Source: Bordetella genomosp. 2 | GTDB taxonomy: Bacteria; Pseudomonadota; Gammaproteobacteria; Burkholderiales; Burkholderiaceae_B | Assembly (NCBI RefSeq): GCF_002261345.1 | Contig: NZ_NEVT01000002.1 | Span: forward strand, 248,001 to 312,000 | Reading direction: 5' to 3' | DNA length: 64,000 bases | Part shown: positions 25,802 through 34,364 of the stretch, in pieces | How the letters are laid out: the number at the start of each line of letters is the position of its first letter | How positions within the stretch are numbered: position 1 is the first letter of the stretch | Position numbers and translations under genes: made by a program | The notes under the pieces: generated by a model | Seen by the model: only the letters and a program-made list of their open reading frames with translations | Told to the model about the DNA's origin: nothing | Databases searched by the model: none

Positions 25802-26419
25802 TCAGGCCAGCAGGGCGGCGTATTGCCGGATCAGCTGCGCCAGGGACTCGGCCTCGAGCTTGGCGAACACATGGGCGCGGTAGGTTTCCACGGTGCGCGG
25901 CGACAGCCCCAGGTCGCGCGCGATCTGCTTGTTGCTGACGCCTTCGACGACCCGTCGCAGCACTTCTTCTTCGCGCCCCGACAGTCTGGCCAGCCGCTGG
26001 GTGGCCTCGCGTGTGGCGGCCAGTTTTTCGCGGCTGGCGATGTGCTGGCGCACCGCGCCCTGCACCGCGTCGAGGAACTGGTCGTCGTCCACCGGCTTCT
26101 GCAGGAACTCCACCGCGCCGGTCTTGAAGGCGCGCCGGCACAGGTCGACATTGGCGTGCCCGGTCAGCATGATGACCGGCAGGTCGGACTGGGCGGCCAT
26201 TTGCTCCAGCACTTGCAGCCCGCCGATGCCGGGCATGCGGATGTCCAGCACCAGGCAGCCGATCGCGTAGTCGTGCCGCTGCGCCAGGAAGGCCTGCGGG
26301 TCGCCGAAGCCGGCGCTGCGCAGCCCGACGCTGGCCAGCAGCAGCGCCAGCCTGTCGCGCACGGCGTCGTCGTCGTCGACCAGATAGACCACCGGGGATT
26401 GATTCGAGAGATCGTTCAT
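25802..26419 (-). CDS. FixJ/NarL-class response regulator
   Basis: 205 residues. The receiver domain has the acidic cluster DDDD (15-18), the phosphoacceptor D59 in CLVLDIRMPG, and K107 or so in FLQKPVDD. The C-terminal LuxR/FixJ helix-turn-helix has LSGREEEVLRRVVEGVSNKQIARDLGLS split over residues 144-171 and TVETYRAHVFAKL. The start ATG 26419 overlaps the kinase stop by four bases, so the pair is co-translated. CCGTA-N4-TACGG palindromes flank the operon and are its likely binding sites. The signal sensed is unknown. Confidence 0.87.
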   Translation of the reverse strand: MNDLSNQSPVVYLVDDDDAVRDRLALLLASVGLRSAGFGDPQAFLAQRHDYAIGCLVLDIRMPGIGGLQVLEQMAAQSDLPVIMLTGHANVDLCRRAFKTGAVEFLQKPVDDDQFLDAVQGAVRQHIASREKLAATREATQRLARLSGREEEVLRRVVEGVSNKQIARDLGLSPRTVETYRAHVFAKLEAESLAQLIRQYAALLA

Positions 26420-27864
26420 GGGCTCCGGGCGGCAGTCGCCGGCAGCGGCAGGGCCAGCGTCGCGCACACGCCGCCCTCGTCGCGGTTGCGGATTTCCAGG
26501 TGCGCGTCCATGGCCCCGGCCAGGGTCTCGCACAGCGCCAGCCCCAGGCCCATGCCCTGGCTGCGCGTGGTGTAGAACGGCTCGAAAATGCGCGGCAGCA
26601 CGTCGGCCGCGATGCCCGGTCCGTTGTCGCGCACCGTGAATACGTAGCGGCCATCGTCGCGCACCTGTCCGCCGATGTCCAGGCGGCGCGGCGCGGGGCG
26701 CGTCGCCAGCGCATCGGCGGCATTCTGCACCAGGTTGTGCAGGATCTGTTCCAGCACGACGCGGTCGCCCAGCGGGCGCGCGCCGGGATCGGCGTTGTGC
26801 CAGTCCAGGCGTATGCCCAGCCGCGCCAGTTCGCTTTCGCGCAGGAAGCGCAATGAGGCGATCAGCGCGTCGGGGGCCAGCTGGCTGCGCTGTACCGGCT
26901 GGCCGTGCGCGACCAGGGTGCGCAGCCGGCCGAGTATCTCCGCCGCGCGGCGCGCCTGGCTGGCTGTCGCCTGCAGGGCGCGGCGCACTTCGGGCTGTTC
27001 GTCCGGATCGTCGAGCAGGCGCTGGGCCGCGCCGGTATGGGCCAGGATGGCGGTCAGCGGCTGGTTCAGCTCGTGCGCGATGCCGGCGGCCATTTCGCCC
27101 AGGGTATTGAGCCGGCCGATGGCCGCCAGGCGCGCCTGTTCGCGCTCGCGCAGGGCATAGGCGCGCGAGCGCCGCCAGAGGGTCCAGCCGGCCACCAGCG
27201 CCGCGCTAGCCAGGGCCCAGGCCAGCCACGCCGCCCAGGGCCACGAGGCGGGCGCCAGGCGGCGCGCGCCATGCAGCATGAACGGCTGGCTGGCCGCGCC
27301 CAGCGGCTTGCCGCGTTGCAGGTGCCAGCCCGGGCCCGTCGCGTCGCCGCGCGCGGGCAGCAGGTCCAGCCGCCCGCCGGGCAACGCCAGGCTCAGGGCG
27401 TCGAGCGTGGGCGGCACGTCCGTGTCCGCCACCAGCTGCCGCGCATCCAGCAGGATCGCCCAGCCCGAGGGCGCCACCAGCCAGTAGGCGGCAGGCCCGG
27501 CGGCCAGCGCCACCGGCTGGCCGGCCTGTGCGGCCCGCCCGACCGCCTCGGCCAGGCCGGCGGGCGGTGGCGCGCTGCCGCGCCATTGCCCGGCGTCCAG
27601 GCGGCCCACCGCCTGCAACTGCGGCAAGGCCGGTTGCAGGCTGGGGAACAGGCGTTCGGGCGCGGGCGGGTGGGACAGCGCCGCCAGCGTGGCGAGCACG
27701 GCTTCGTGCTGCACGGCCTTCTGGCTGAGCATGCGGTGCGCGATGCTGGTGTCTTGGACGAAGCGATCGCGCTGCGCGGCGTAGTCTTGCAGGCCGATGC
27801 CGGCGACGCCGAGAATCAGGAGCAGCAGCCAGGCAATGGCCGCCGGCGGAAATGACCGGGACAT
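26416..27864 (-). CDS. Membrane sensor histidine kinase (FixL/DctB-like)
   Basis: 482 residues. There are two membrane segments, at about residues 9-25 and 212-232, with a periplasmic sensor domain of some 185 residues between them. The cytoplasmic part has the dimerisation/phosphoacceptor helix GEMAAGIAHELNQPLTAI (His about 263) and the ATPase domain with N box LVQNAADAL, G1 DNGPGIA and G2 GMGLGLALC. It phosphorylates the response regulator encoded next. The periplasmic domain has no recognisable ligand motif. A CCGTA-N4-TACGG site at 27906 lies just before it. Confidence 0.86.
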   Translation of the reverse strand: MSRSFPPAAIAWLLLLILGVAGIGLQDYAAQRDRFVQDTSIAHRMLSQKAVQHEAVLATLAALSHPPAPERLFPSLQPALPQLQAVGRLDAGQWRGSAPPPAGLAEAVGRAAQAGQPVALAAGPAAYWLVAPSGWAILLDARQLVADTDVPPTLDALSLALPGGRLDLLPARGDATGPGWHLQRGKPLGAASQPFMLHGARRLAPASWPWAAWLAWALASAALVAGWTLWRRSRAYALREREQARLAAIGRLNTLGEMAAGIAHELNQPLTAILAHTGAAQRLLDDPDEQPEVRRALQATASQARRAAEILGRLRTLVAHGQPVQRSQLAPDALIASLRFLRESELARLGIRLDWHNADPGARPLGDRVVLEQILHNLVQNAADALATRPAPRRLDIGGQVRDDGRYVFTVRDNGPGIAADVLPRIFEPFYTTRSQGMGLGLALCETLAGAMDAHLEIRNRDEGGVCATLALPLPATAARSP

Positions 27865-27904
27865 GGTGGTCGGGATTATCGCATCGGGCGCCCCGGCGCC
27901 GGGT

Positions 27905-27920
27905 TCCGTACGGCTACGGA
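27905..27920. promoter_or_regulatory. Second FixJ-type palindrome, upstream of the kinase gene
   Basis: TCCGTACGGCTACGGA, a 6-base-arm dyad with core CCGTA-N4-TACGG, the same core and spacing as the palindrome at 25781-25800. It lies in the 66-base gap between the hydrolase gene and the sensor kinase start, 41 bases upstream of the kinase. It suggests autoregulation of the two-component operon. Confidence 0.5.
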
Positions 27921-27930
27921 GGGCGCGGCG

Positions 27931-28731
27931 CTAGCGGGCGGGCGTCGCCTCGGCCAGCCAGCGCGCGACGATGTCCAGCACGGCGCTTTCCTGTTCGCGA
28001 TGCGGCACATGGCCGCAGCCGGGCAGGATCTCCTGGCGGCCGCGGGCCAGGGCGGCGATGTGCGCCGGGTGGTACAGGGACCCATATTCGTCCTGGTCGC
28101 CGTGCAGGGCCAGTGCCGGGCAGCGCACGCGGCGCAGGTCGCCGTCCAGGTTCCAGGCCGCGAATTCCGGCGACAGCCAGGTGTCGACCCAGGCGCTCAG
28201 CACCCATGCCGCCTTGTCGCCGTGGTACTTCTGCAGGCGCTCGAGCTGGCCCGGCTGGGCGAAGTCCTGGCGGGCCTGCCGGATGCCCGCCAGCGTGTGT
28301 TCTTCGGCGAAGGCCTGCGCCGATTCGGTGACCAGGCCCTGGCACGCCGCGCCGTATTCGGCGGCGCAGACGATCGCCATGCCGCCGCCGACGCTGTGGC
28401 CGAACAGGACGAATCGCTCCAGGCCGAGCTGCTCGCGCAGCCGGCGGAAGCCGTCATGGGCCTCCTGGTGCACGAAGCGGCTGTCCAGCGTGCCCGGATG
28501 CGGGTCGGATTGCCCGAAGCCCAGGCGGTCGTACGCGATGACGCTGCGCCCGGTCGCCAGCGCCAGGCGCTCGGGGAAGTCGCGCCACAGCGCCACGCAT
28601 CCCAGCGAGTCGTGCAACAGCACGATCGGCGCCGGGCCGTCGGGCAGGTCCGCGGCGGGCGTCCAGCGCCGGGTGTAGAGCCTGCCTTGAGCAGTGTCGA
28701 TATAGGCGTCGTGCGTGATGAGGGCCGTCAT
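27931..28731 (-). CDS. Alpha/beta-hydrolase
   Basis: 266 residues with a standard alpha/beta-hydrolase fold: oxyanion strand IVLLHDSLGCVALW, nucleophile elbow GHSVGGG (Ser about 113), and late Asp and His in LHGDQDEYG and GCGHVPHRE. No signal peptide, so cytoplasmic. The HDSLG sequence resembles lactonases and meta-cleavage hydrolases, but the substrate cannot be called. It lies upstream of the sensor kinase in the same direction; a dyad in the gap suggests separate transcription of the kinase. Confidence 0.8.
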   Translation of the reverse strand: MTALITHDAYIDTAQGRLYTRRWTPAADLPDGPAPIVLLHDSLGCVALWRDFPERLALATGRSVIAYDRLGFGQSDPHPGTLDSRFVHQEAHDGFRRLREQLGLERFVLFGHSVGGGMAIVCAAEYGAACQGLVTESAQAFAEEHTLAGIRQARQDFAQPGQLERLQKYHGDKAAWVLSAWVDTWLSPEFAAWNLDGDLRRVRCPALALHGDQDEYGSLYHPAHIAALARGRQEILPGCGHVPHREQESAVLDIVARWLAEATPAR

Positions 28732-28875
28732 GAAGCTGGCATTGCAACAATTAATGCGTCAATATTACATGCCCGCCGGTCGCCGGCGCTTAAGTGTGGA
28801 CTGTCCGATGACGTAAGCCTGAGTGAAGGCGCCGTGATGGCGTGAGCGTGATTCGGTCCAAACCAGGAGGCTGGT

Positions 28876-29175
28876 ATGAAAGAAGCGCGAGCACTATGGG
28901 CAGGCGTGGCGATGGCGGCATTGGCCATGCCGGGAATCGCGGCGGGCGCGGGCGGCAGGATCCACTTCGTGGGCAGCATTGTGGTGCCGGCCAGTTGCCA
29001 GGCGCAGGTCAGCCTGCGGCAGGCCGGCACCAGGGCGGACGCGGCCTGTCACCACCCTGCGGCGCCCGCGGCGGCGCCGCAAGCGCCGCATGTCAGCATC
29101 CAGCCGCTGCCGCGCGTCACTGCCGCGCTGCCGGGGCGTCCGCAGGCCTATGTGGTGACGCTGTCCTATCGATAA
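28876..29175 (+). CDS. Small exported protein, fimbrial-subunit-like N-terminus
   Basis: 99 residues with a signal peptide (cleavage near AGAG about residue 25). The mature start GGRIHFVGSIVVPASC looks like the first strand and first cysteine of type 1 fimbrial subunits. The mature part has two cysteines, at about residues 41 and 58, which could form a disulfide. It then runs through a Pro/Ala-rich stretch to the end TYVVTLSYR-like strand (AYVVTLSYR). It is too short to be a full pilin. The start follows AGGAGGCTGGT. Function unknown; it may be periplasmic or a fimbrial relic. Confidence 0.65.
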   Translation: MKEARALWAGVAMAALAMPGIAAGAGGRIHFVGSIVVPASCQAQVSLRQAGTRADAACHHPAAPAAAPQAPHVSIQPLPRVTAALPGRPQAYVVTLSYR

Positions 29176-29193
29176 GCCGGGCGCGGGCAGGCC

Positions 29194-29415
29194 TCAGGTG
29201 GCGACCACCGCCACGGTCTGCCCTTCCTGGACCATCTCGCCTTCGCGCACCAGGATCTCCGCGATGCGGCCGGCATCGTTGGCCACCACGGGAATCTCCA
29301 TCTTCATCGACTCGACCAGCATGACCACGTCGTCGGGCTGGACGGCGGCGCCCGGTTCGGCCTGGATTTTCCACACGGTGCCGGTCACTTCGGCCACTAC
29401 GTTTGCGCGTCCCAC
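29194..29415 (-). CDS. Free-standing biotinyl carrier domain
   Basis: 73 residues that form a single biotinyl domain with the biotin lysine K38 in VESMKMEIPV, preceded by GTVWKIQAEPGAAVQPDD and followed by GRIAEILVREGEMV. It is much shorter than AccB (about 150) and lacks its N-terminal extension. Last gene of an operon with a carboxyltransferase and a CoA-transferase; it is probably the carboxybiotin carrier for that carboxyltransferase. No biotin carboxylase gene is present in the cluster. Confidence 0.85.
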   Translation of the reverse strand: MGRANVVAEVTGTVWKIQAEPGAAVQPDDVVMLVESMKMEIPVVANDAGRIAEILVREGEMVQEGQTVAVVAT

Positions 29416-29452
29416 TTCGGTTCTCCTTGTTTGATGGGTTGCCGGCCGGCCG

Positions 29453-30445
29453 TCACGGCTTGGCCAGCTTCAGGTCCAGCAGCAGGTCGCGCGTGGAGGC
29501 GTATTCGGCGTCCAGCACTTTCCGCATTTCTTCGTGCCGCGCGAAGCGCGGCCGCCACAGCTGGGTTTGCAGGAAGTCGTTCCATTCCTTGCTGGCGGCC
29601 ACCTTGGCCAGCGCCGATTCCCAGTACGCCAGTTGCGCCGGGGTCATGTCCTTCGGGCCGAGCACGCCCTGTACCGAGGTCGAGACCGCGTCGATGCCCT
29701 GTTCCTTCCAGGTCGGCACCGCGGCCAGCTGGCCGGGCAGCCGCTCGGCCGTGGTCACCGCCAGCAGGCGGATGGTGCCGGCCTTGTACTGCGACAGCAC
29801 ATTGGGCGACGAGGCCGACACCACGTCGACGTGGCCGCCCAGCAGCGCCGTGATGGATTCGCCGGACGATTTGTACGGCACGATGACCAGCTTGGTGATG
29901 TCCACGCCGGCCTGCTTGAGCGGCTTGGCGATCGCCAGGTGGATGTGGTTGCCCACCGAGGTGGCCACGGCGATCGACAGCGAGTCGGGCTTCTGCTTCA
30001 GCTGCGCCACCAGGTCGTGCACGTTCTTGAATGGCGAGTCGGCGCGCACCGCCACCAGCATGGACTCTTCCAGCAGCAGGGCGATGGGCGTCATCTCGGC
30101 GTATGACAAGGCATCGGGATGCAGCACGCGGGCGCTGATCATGCCGGTGCTGAAGGTGCCCAGCCAGTGCGCGTCGCCGGGATGGGCGCGCAGGGTCTGC
30201 AGGCCCACCGCGCCGCTGCCGCCGGGCTTGTTGGAGATGACCAGCGTCTGGTCCAGCACCTTTTGCTGTTCGAGCAGCCGCTGCAGCTCGCGCGCGGCGG
30301 TGTCCAGGGCGGCGCCCGGCCCGGCCGGCACCACGAACTCTACACTGTGCCGCGGCTGCCATGACTGGGCCTGCGCGGGCCAGCCGAAGGTCGCCGCCAC
30401 GCAGGCCGTCCACACCATCATGCTGCGAAGTAACGCATTCATCAT
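29453..30445 (-). CDS. Bug/TctC-family periplasmic receptor
   Basis: 330 residues with a Sec signal peptide ending near PAQAQS. The mature part opens with VEFVVPAGPGAALDTAARELQ, has ISNKPGGSGAVG and YKSSGESITALLGGHVDVV, and ends at a typical family length. The start (ATGATG at 30445/30442) follows GGAGACACG. It sits between the carboxyltransferase and biotinyl-domain genes and probably binds the acid that the operon activates and carboxylates. No tripartite transporter membrane genes are close by. Confidence 0.83.
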   Translation of the reverse strand: MMNALLRSMMVWTACVAATFGWPAQAQSWQPRHSVEFVVPAGPGAALDTAARELQRLLEQQKVLDQTLVISNKPGGSGAVGLQTLRAHPGDAHWLGTFSTGMISARVLHPDALSYAEMTPIALLLEESMLVAVRADSPFKNVHDLVAQLKQKPDSLSIAVATSVGNHIHLAIAKPLKQAGVDITKLVIVPYKSSGESITALLGGHVDVVSASSPNVLSQYKAGTIRLLAVTTAERLPGQLAAVPTWKEQGIDAVSTSVQGVLGPKDMTPAQLAYWESALAKVAASKEWNDFLQTQLWRPRFARHEEMRKVLDAEYASTRDLLLDLKLAKP

Positions 30446-30530
30446 CGTGTCTCCTTGCGGTCGGCTCGCCGGCAGGGTGGCCCCGGGCGACGGCCGTCCG
30501 TCGTTGTCGAAAACCGCAACCCGCCGCGGA

Positions 30531-32084
30531 TCAGCGGGCCTTGAGCACTTCCCAGGCGTCCTCCACCCAGTCGCACAGCACGTCGCGCGTTTCGCGCGGG
30601 TCGATCACATCCAGCATGCCGAATTTCTCGGCGGTGCGGAACGGCGACGCGATGCGGTGGTAGTAGGCTTCCAGCCGCGCCTGCTCGGCCGCCGGGTCGT
30701 CGGCGGACGCGATTTCGTTGCGGTGCGCCGCCGCCACCCCGCCCTCGATGGGAATCGAGCCCCAGCGCGCCGAGGGCCAGGCGAAACGGTGGTTGAGCCG
30801 GGGGAAATGCTTGGGGGCGTGCAGGCCGCCGGCCATGCCGAAGGCGCGCCGCATGATGATCGACACCCACGGGATGGTGGCCTTCTCGATCGTGGTCAGC
30901 ACCCGCACTGCGCCCAGCAGCGTGCCGCTGAGCTCGGCTTCCGGCCCGGTCGCGTTGCCTGGCTGGTCCACCAGGTGCACCACGGGCAGGTTGAAGGTCT
31001 GGCACAGCTTGACGTGCCGCTCGATCTTCCAGGCCGAGGCGGTGGTCATGGCGCCGCCCGAGACGCGCGGGTCGCTGCACAGCACGCCCACCGGGTAGCC
31101 GTGCAGCCGCGCCAGCGCGGTGATGGTCGAGCCGCCCTGGTGGCGGCCGATCTCGAACAGGCTGTCGCGGTCGAATACGGAGGCGAGGATCTTGCGCGGA
31201 TCGTAGACCTTGCGGCGGTCTTTCGGAATGGCGTTCTTCAGCCAGTCGTCGGCGCGGCCGGGCGGGTCGTCGGTGGCGATGCGCTCGGCCATCAGCCCGG
31301 CATGGCGCGGCACGTATGACAGGAAGCGCCGCACCTGCTCGAAGGCATCGGCCTCGCTGGCGGCTTCGTTGTGCACCAGCGCGCTGCGGCGGTGCACCTG
31401 GTAGCCGCCCAGCTCGTTCTTGTCGATGTCGATGCCGTAGGCCTGCTTGACCACCGGCGGCCCGGCGGCGAAGACCTGCGCCTGGTCGCGCACCATGACC
31501 GAAAAATGCGACATCAGCACTTTGATGGCGCCCAGCCCAGCGCAGGCGCCCAGCGCCACGCCCACCACCGGCACGGCGTCGAGCAGGGGCACCACCGGCC
31601 AGGTGGGGTAGCCGGGGATCTTGCTGCTGCCCTGCTGCTCCAGCAGCTTGACGCTGCCGCCGGCGGTGTCCACCAGGCGCACCAGGGGCATCTGCAGGTC
31701 CAGCGCCATGCGTTCGGCGTAGATCCATTTGTCGGAGATGGTGGCTTCGGAGGAGCCGGCGCGCAGCGTGTAGTCGTCGGCCGAGATCATGGCCTTGCGG
31801 CCGTCGATGCGCCCGGAGCCGATGATGGCGTTGACCGGCGACAGCGACTGGAAGAAGCCGTCCGCGTCATAGCGGCCCTTGCCGGCGATGCGGCCCAGCT
31901 CGCGGAACGTGCCGGCATCGCACAATAGCGCGATGCGCTCGCGGGCATTCAGGCGGCCGCGCGCCTTGTGCCTGGCCAGCGCTTCGGGGCCGCCCATGGC
32001 GGCCGCCTGCTCGCGCCGCGCCGCCAGTTCCCGCAGTTCCGCTTCCCAGTCCTGTCCGGCGGTTGCGTCGTGCCTCTGTTCCAT
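30531..32084 (-). CDS. Acyl-CoA carboxylase carboxyltransferase (beta) subunit
   Basis: 517 residues matching the fused N/C carboxyltransferase of propionyl-, methylcrotonyl- and geranyl-CoA carboxylases. The start region has HKARGRLNARERI, then the acyl-CoA loop DTAGGSVKLLEQQG, and late oxyanion-type glycine pairs in FGMAGGLHAP. It moves carboxylate from carboxybiotin to an acyl-CoA. The partner biotinyl domain is encoded 1.1 kb downstream and the CoA-transferase upstream. The acyl-CoA is unidentified. GGAGAG precedes the start. Confidence 0.85.
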   Translation of the reverse strand: MEQRHDATAGQDWEAELRELAARREQAAAMGGPEALARHKARGRLNARERIALLCDAGTFRELGRIAGKGRYDADGFFQSLSPVNAIIGSGRIDGRKAMISADDYTLRAGSSEATISDKWIYAERMALDLQMPLVRLVDTAGGSVKLLEQQGSSKIPGYPTWPVVPLLDAVPVVGVALGACAGLGAIKVLMSHFSVMVRDQAQVFAAGPPVVKQAYGIDIDKNELGGYQVHRRSALVHNEAASEADAFEQVRRFLSYVPRHAGLMAERIATDDPPGRADDWLKNAIPKDRRKVYDPRKILASVFDRDSLFEIGRHQGGSTITALARLHGYPVGVLCSDPRVSGGAMTTASAWKIERHVKLCQTFNLPVVHLVDQPGNATGPEAELSGTLLGAVRVLTTIEKATIPWVSIIMRRAFGMAGGLHAPKHFPRLNHRFAWPSARWGSIPIEGGVAAAHRNEIASADDPAAEQARLEAYYHRIASPFRTAEKFGMLDVIDPRETRDVLCDWVEDAWEVLKAR

Positions 32085-32124
32085 TGCCTGCTCTCCGACA
32101 GTGCCTGCCCTGGCGTTGTAGTGT

Positions 32125-33339
32125 TCATGGGCGGGTCTTGATGATTTGTTGCGCCTGCAGCGCCTGGATCTCGGCGGGGCTCATGCCCAGTTCGCGCAGC
32201 ACGGCCTCGGTGTCCGCGCCCAGGTCGGGGCCGCTGTGGCGGATGTGGCCCGGCGTGCGCGACAGCTTGGGCACCACGCCGGCCTGCGTGGTGTGGCCCA
32301 GCGAGGCATGCGGCACCTGCACCAGCATGTCGCGCTCGGCATAATGCGGGTCGTCGTAGATGTCGGCGATGGTGTAGATGCGCGAGGCCGGGATGGACTC
32401 GGCGATCAGCAGCTGTTCGAGCGACGCCGCGTCGTGCTGGCGCGTCCACTCGCCGATGATGGCGTCCAGCGCGGCCATGTTCTGCCGTTCGCCGCGCGCG
32501 CGGATGGTGGCGAAGCGCGGGTCGGCGAGCAGTCCGGGCTGGCCCATGGCATGCGCGAGCCGGCTGAAGACGAGGTTGCTGTTGGCGGCGATCAGCACCC
32601 ACGCGCCGTCGGCGCTGGGGTACAGGCTGTTGGGCGCCATGGTGGGCAGATTGGGTCCGACCCGTTTCGGCACGAAGCCCAGCTTCTCGAACGCCGGGAC
32701 GTACGGTTCCATCTGGCTGAACGCGGTTTCGTACAAGGCCGCGTCCACGACCTGGCCCAGGCCGGTGCGGCTGCGTTCGTGGATGGCCATCAGCGCGCCG
32801 AAGGCCGCGTACACGGCGGTCAGGTAGTCGGTGGTGGCCAGCGCGACGCGCGCCGGCGGCCGGTCCGGGTCGCCGGTCATGTGGCGCACGCCGCCGAAGG
32901 CCTCGCAGATGGCGCCGTAGCCCGGCCGGCTGGCGTAGGGGCCGTCCTGCCCGTAGCCGCTGATGCGCACCATGACCAGGCCCGGGTTGCTGGCCGACAG
33001 GGTCTCGTAGTCCAGGCCCAGGCGCTCCATGACGCCGGGGCGGTTGTTCTCGACCAGGATGTCGGCGCGGTCGATCAGGGCGCGCGTGATGGCGCGGCCC
33101 TGCGCGGATTTCAGGTCCAGCGCCACCGAGCGCTTGCCGCGCAGGATGGTGGCCGCGTACAGCGAGACGTCCTCGACGTGCTTGCCCATCTGGCGCACGC
33201 CGTCGCCTTCCAGGGGTTCGACCTTGGTGACTTCGGCGCCGAAGTCGGCCATCAGGCGGGCGCAGGCCGGCCCGGCAATGGTGGAGCAGATCTCCACGAC
33301 CTTGAGGCCCGCCAGCGGGCCGGGCGAGGCAGCGGTCAT
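32125..33339 (-). CDS. Class III CoA-transferase (CaiB/BaiF family)
   Basis: 404 residues from ATG 33339, overlapping the GntR gene stop by four bases. It has LAGLKVVEICSTIAGPACAR, EVTKVEPLEGDGVRQMG, RGKRSVALDLKSAQGR, the ISGYGQDGPYASRPGYG loop, and an Asp in ALATTDYLTAVYAAFG at the usual catalytic position. It would make the CoA ester carboxylated by the next enzyme. The open frame continues upstream to 33480 inside the regulator gene and is not used. Confidence 0.85.
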   Translation of the reverse strand: MTAASPGPLAGLKVVEICSTIAGPACARLMADFGAEVTKVEPLEGDGVRQMGKHVEDVSLYAATILRGKRSVALDLKSAQGRAITRALIDRADILVENNRPGVMERLGLDYETLSASNPGLVMVRISGYGQDGPYASRPGYGAICEAFGGVRHMTGDPDRPPARVALATTDYLTAVYAAFGALMAIHERSRTGLGQVVDAALYETAFSQMEPYVPAFEKLGFVPKRVGPNLPTMAPNSLYPSADGAWVLIAANSNLVFSRLAHAMGQPGLLADPRFATIRARGERQNMAALDAIIGEWTRQHDAASLEQLLIAESIPASRIYTIADIYDDPHYAERDMLVQVPHASLGHTTQAGVVPKLSRTPGHIRHSGPDLGADTEAVLRELGMSPAEIQALQAQQIIKTRP

Positions 33340-34085
33340 GCGCGTCTCCGTGCGGGTTCCTGGGCGCTTTCGGAAAGGCGCCGCACGACGGCGCGGCCGG
33401 ATTCCTCGACCCGCTGGCGCGAGATGGCGATATACGTCTTGGTGTCGCCGCGTTCCAGCGCGTCGAGGCCCTTGCGCCACAGCGCGGCCGACGCCTGGCG
33501 GCGTTCGATGGGCGCCAGGCTGATGTACGAGTAGCGCAGCGTCTGCAGCGACAGGGCGGTGAGCATCTGGGTCAGCCGCTGGTTGTCGCAGTTGCGCACC
33601 GACAGGATCGACAGCCGGTAGGAGGTTTCGGCGTATTGGCCGCGGTCGTCGGCGATGCGGGCCAGGGTTTCGAGTTTTTCGACTCCGGCGCGCAGGGTGG
33701 CCAGGTATTCGGGGCTGTGGTTGGCGGCGATTTTGCGGGCGACGATTTCGAGCAGGCCGACGCGGATCTCGAAGATCTCGCGCACTTCGTCCAATGTCAG
33801 GTCGGTGACTACCGCGCCGCGGCGCGGATAGATGGTGGCCAGGCCTTCGCGTTCGAGGATGCGGATGGCGTCGCGCACCGGGCCGCGGCTGACGTGGAAC
33901 GAGTCCGCCAGGCGCTGTTCGTTCAGGGCTTCGCCGGGTCGCAGCTTGCCCTTGATGATGGCGTCGCCCACTTGCGCGGCGATCTGCTCCGGCACGGTGA
34001 GCGTGGGCGTGTTCTGGCGGCCTTCGAACAGGCGGAAGGCTACGGCGTTTTCGAGGTCGGTGAGCAGCTGGCTGGGTCTGGGCAC
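33336..34085 (-). CDS. GntR (FadR subfamily) regulator leading the carboxylase operon
   Basis: 249 residues if it starts at GTG 34085, chosen because the only ATG-like upstream start (34325) would read through a promoter-operator. The winged helix (VPEQIAAQVGDAIIKGKLRP then LADSFHVSRGPVRDAIRILE) lies at residues 35-95, and the FCD-type helical ligand domain follows (EIFEIRVGLLEIVARKIA). It starts the operon and overlaps the CoA-transferase. A perfect GGATTGTT/AACAATCC dyad at 34133-34148 over the -35 box predicts autorepression. Confidence 0.75.
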   Translation of the reverse strand: MPRPSQLLTDLENAVAFRLFEGRQNTPTLTVPEQIAAQVGDAIIKGKLRPGEALNEQRLADSFHVSRGPVRDAIRILEREGLATIYPRRGAVVTDLTLDEVREIFEIRVGLLEIVARKIAANHSPEYLATLRAGVEKLETLARIADDRGQYAETSYRLSILSVRNCDNQRLTQMLTALSLQTLRYSYISLAPIERRQASAALWRKGLDALERGDTKTYIAISRQRVEESGRAVVRRLSESAQEPARRRA

Positions 34086-34116
34086 GGCGGGGATGCGGGT
34101 CAGGTTACTGAGGGTG

Positions 34117-34148
34117 ATGTTAGAGCACAATTGGATTGTTAACAATCC
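34117..34148 (-). promoter_or_regulatory. Promoter with GntR operator
   Basis: On the minus strand TTGTTA (34140-34145) and TAACAT (34117-34122) are 17 bases apart, a good sigma70 promoter. The -35 lies inside the perfect 16-base palindrome GGATTGTTAACAATCC (34133-34148), which fits the FadR-subfamily TNGTNNNACNA pattern. Transcription would start roughly 20-25 bases before GTG 34085. Confidence 0.6.
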
Positions 34149-34209
34149 TACGATTTTTTGGGGATGGCTTGGGGAGGCTGGATGTATGGCCGTTTTGAGT
34201 TCTTGAGAC

Positions 34210-34339
34210 GCCCGCGCCTGCCGGGGAGGCCCGGGCGGCCACGTCGCTCGGCTCGGGCGCGCCCCCAGGCGCCCTCGGCCCCCTGCGGGGGCTCCCCTCG
34301 CTCCAACTGGCCGCCCGGGCCTCACCGGCAGGCGCGGGC
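34210..34339. repeat. Hairpin repeat element, copy 1
   Basis: A 130-base element: 32-base inverted-repeat arms (34210-34241 and 34308-34339, one mismatch) around a 66-base core (34242-34307). The core recurs in the opposite orientation at 34781-34846 with 63 of 66 identities, but the arms of the two elements differ apart from the innermost GGCCA/TGGCC. It contains no ORF. A structured intergenic repeat of unknown function. Confidence 0.75.
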
Positions 34340-34364
34340 TCGCAATATCTCGGGTTCGGGTCTT

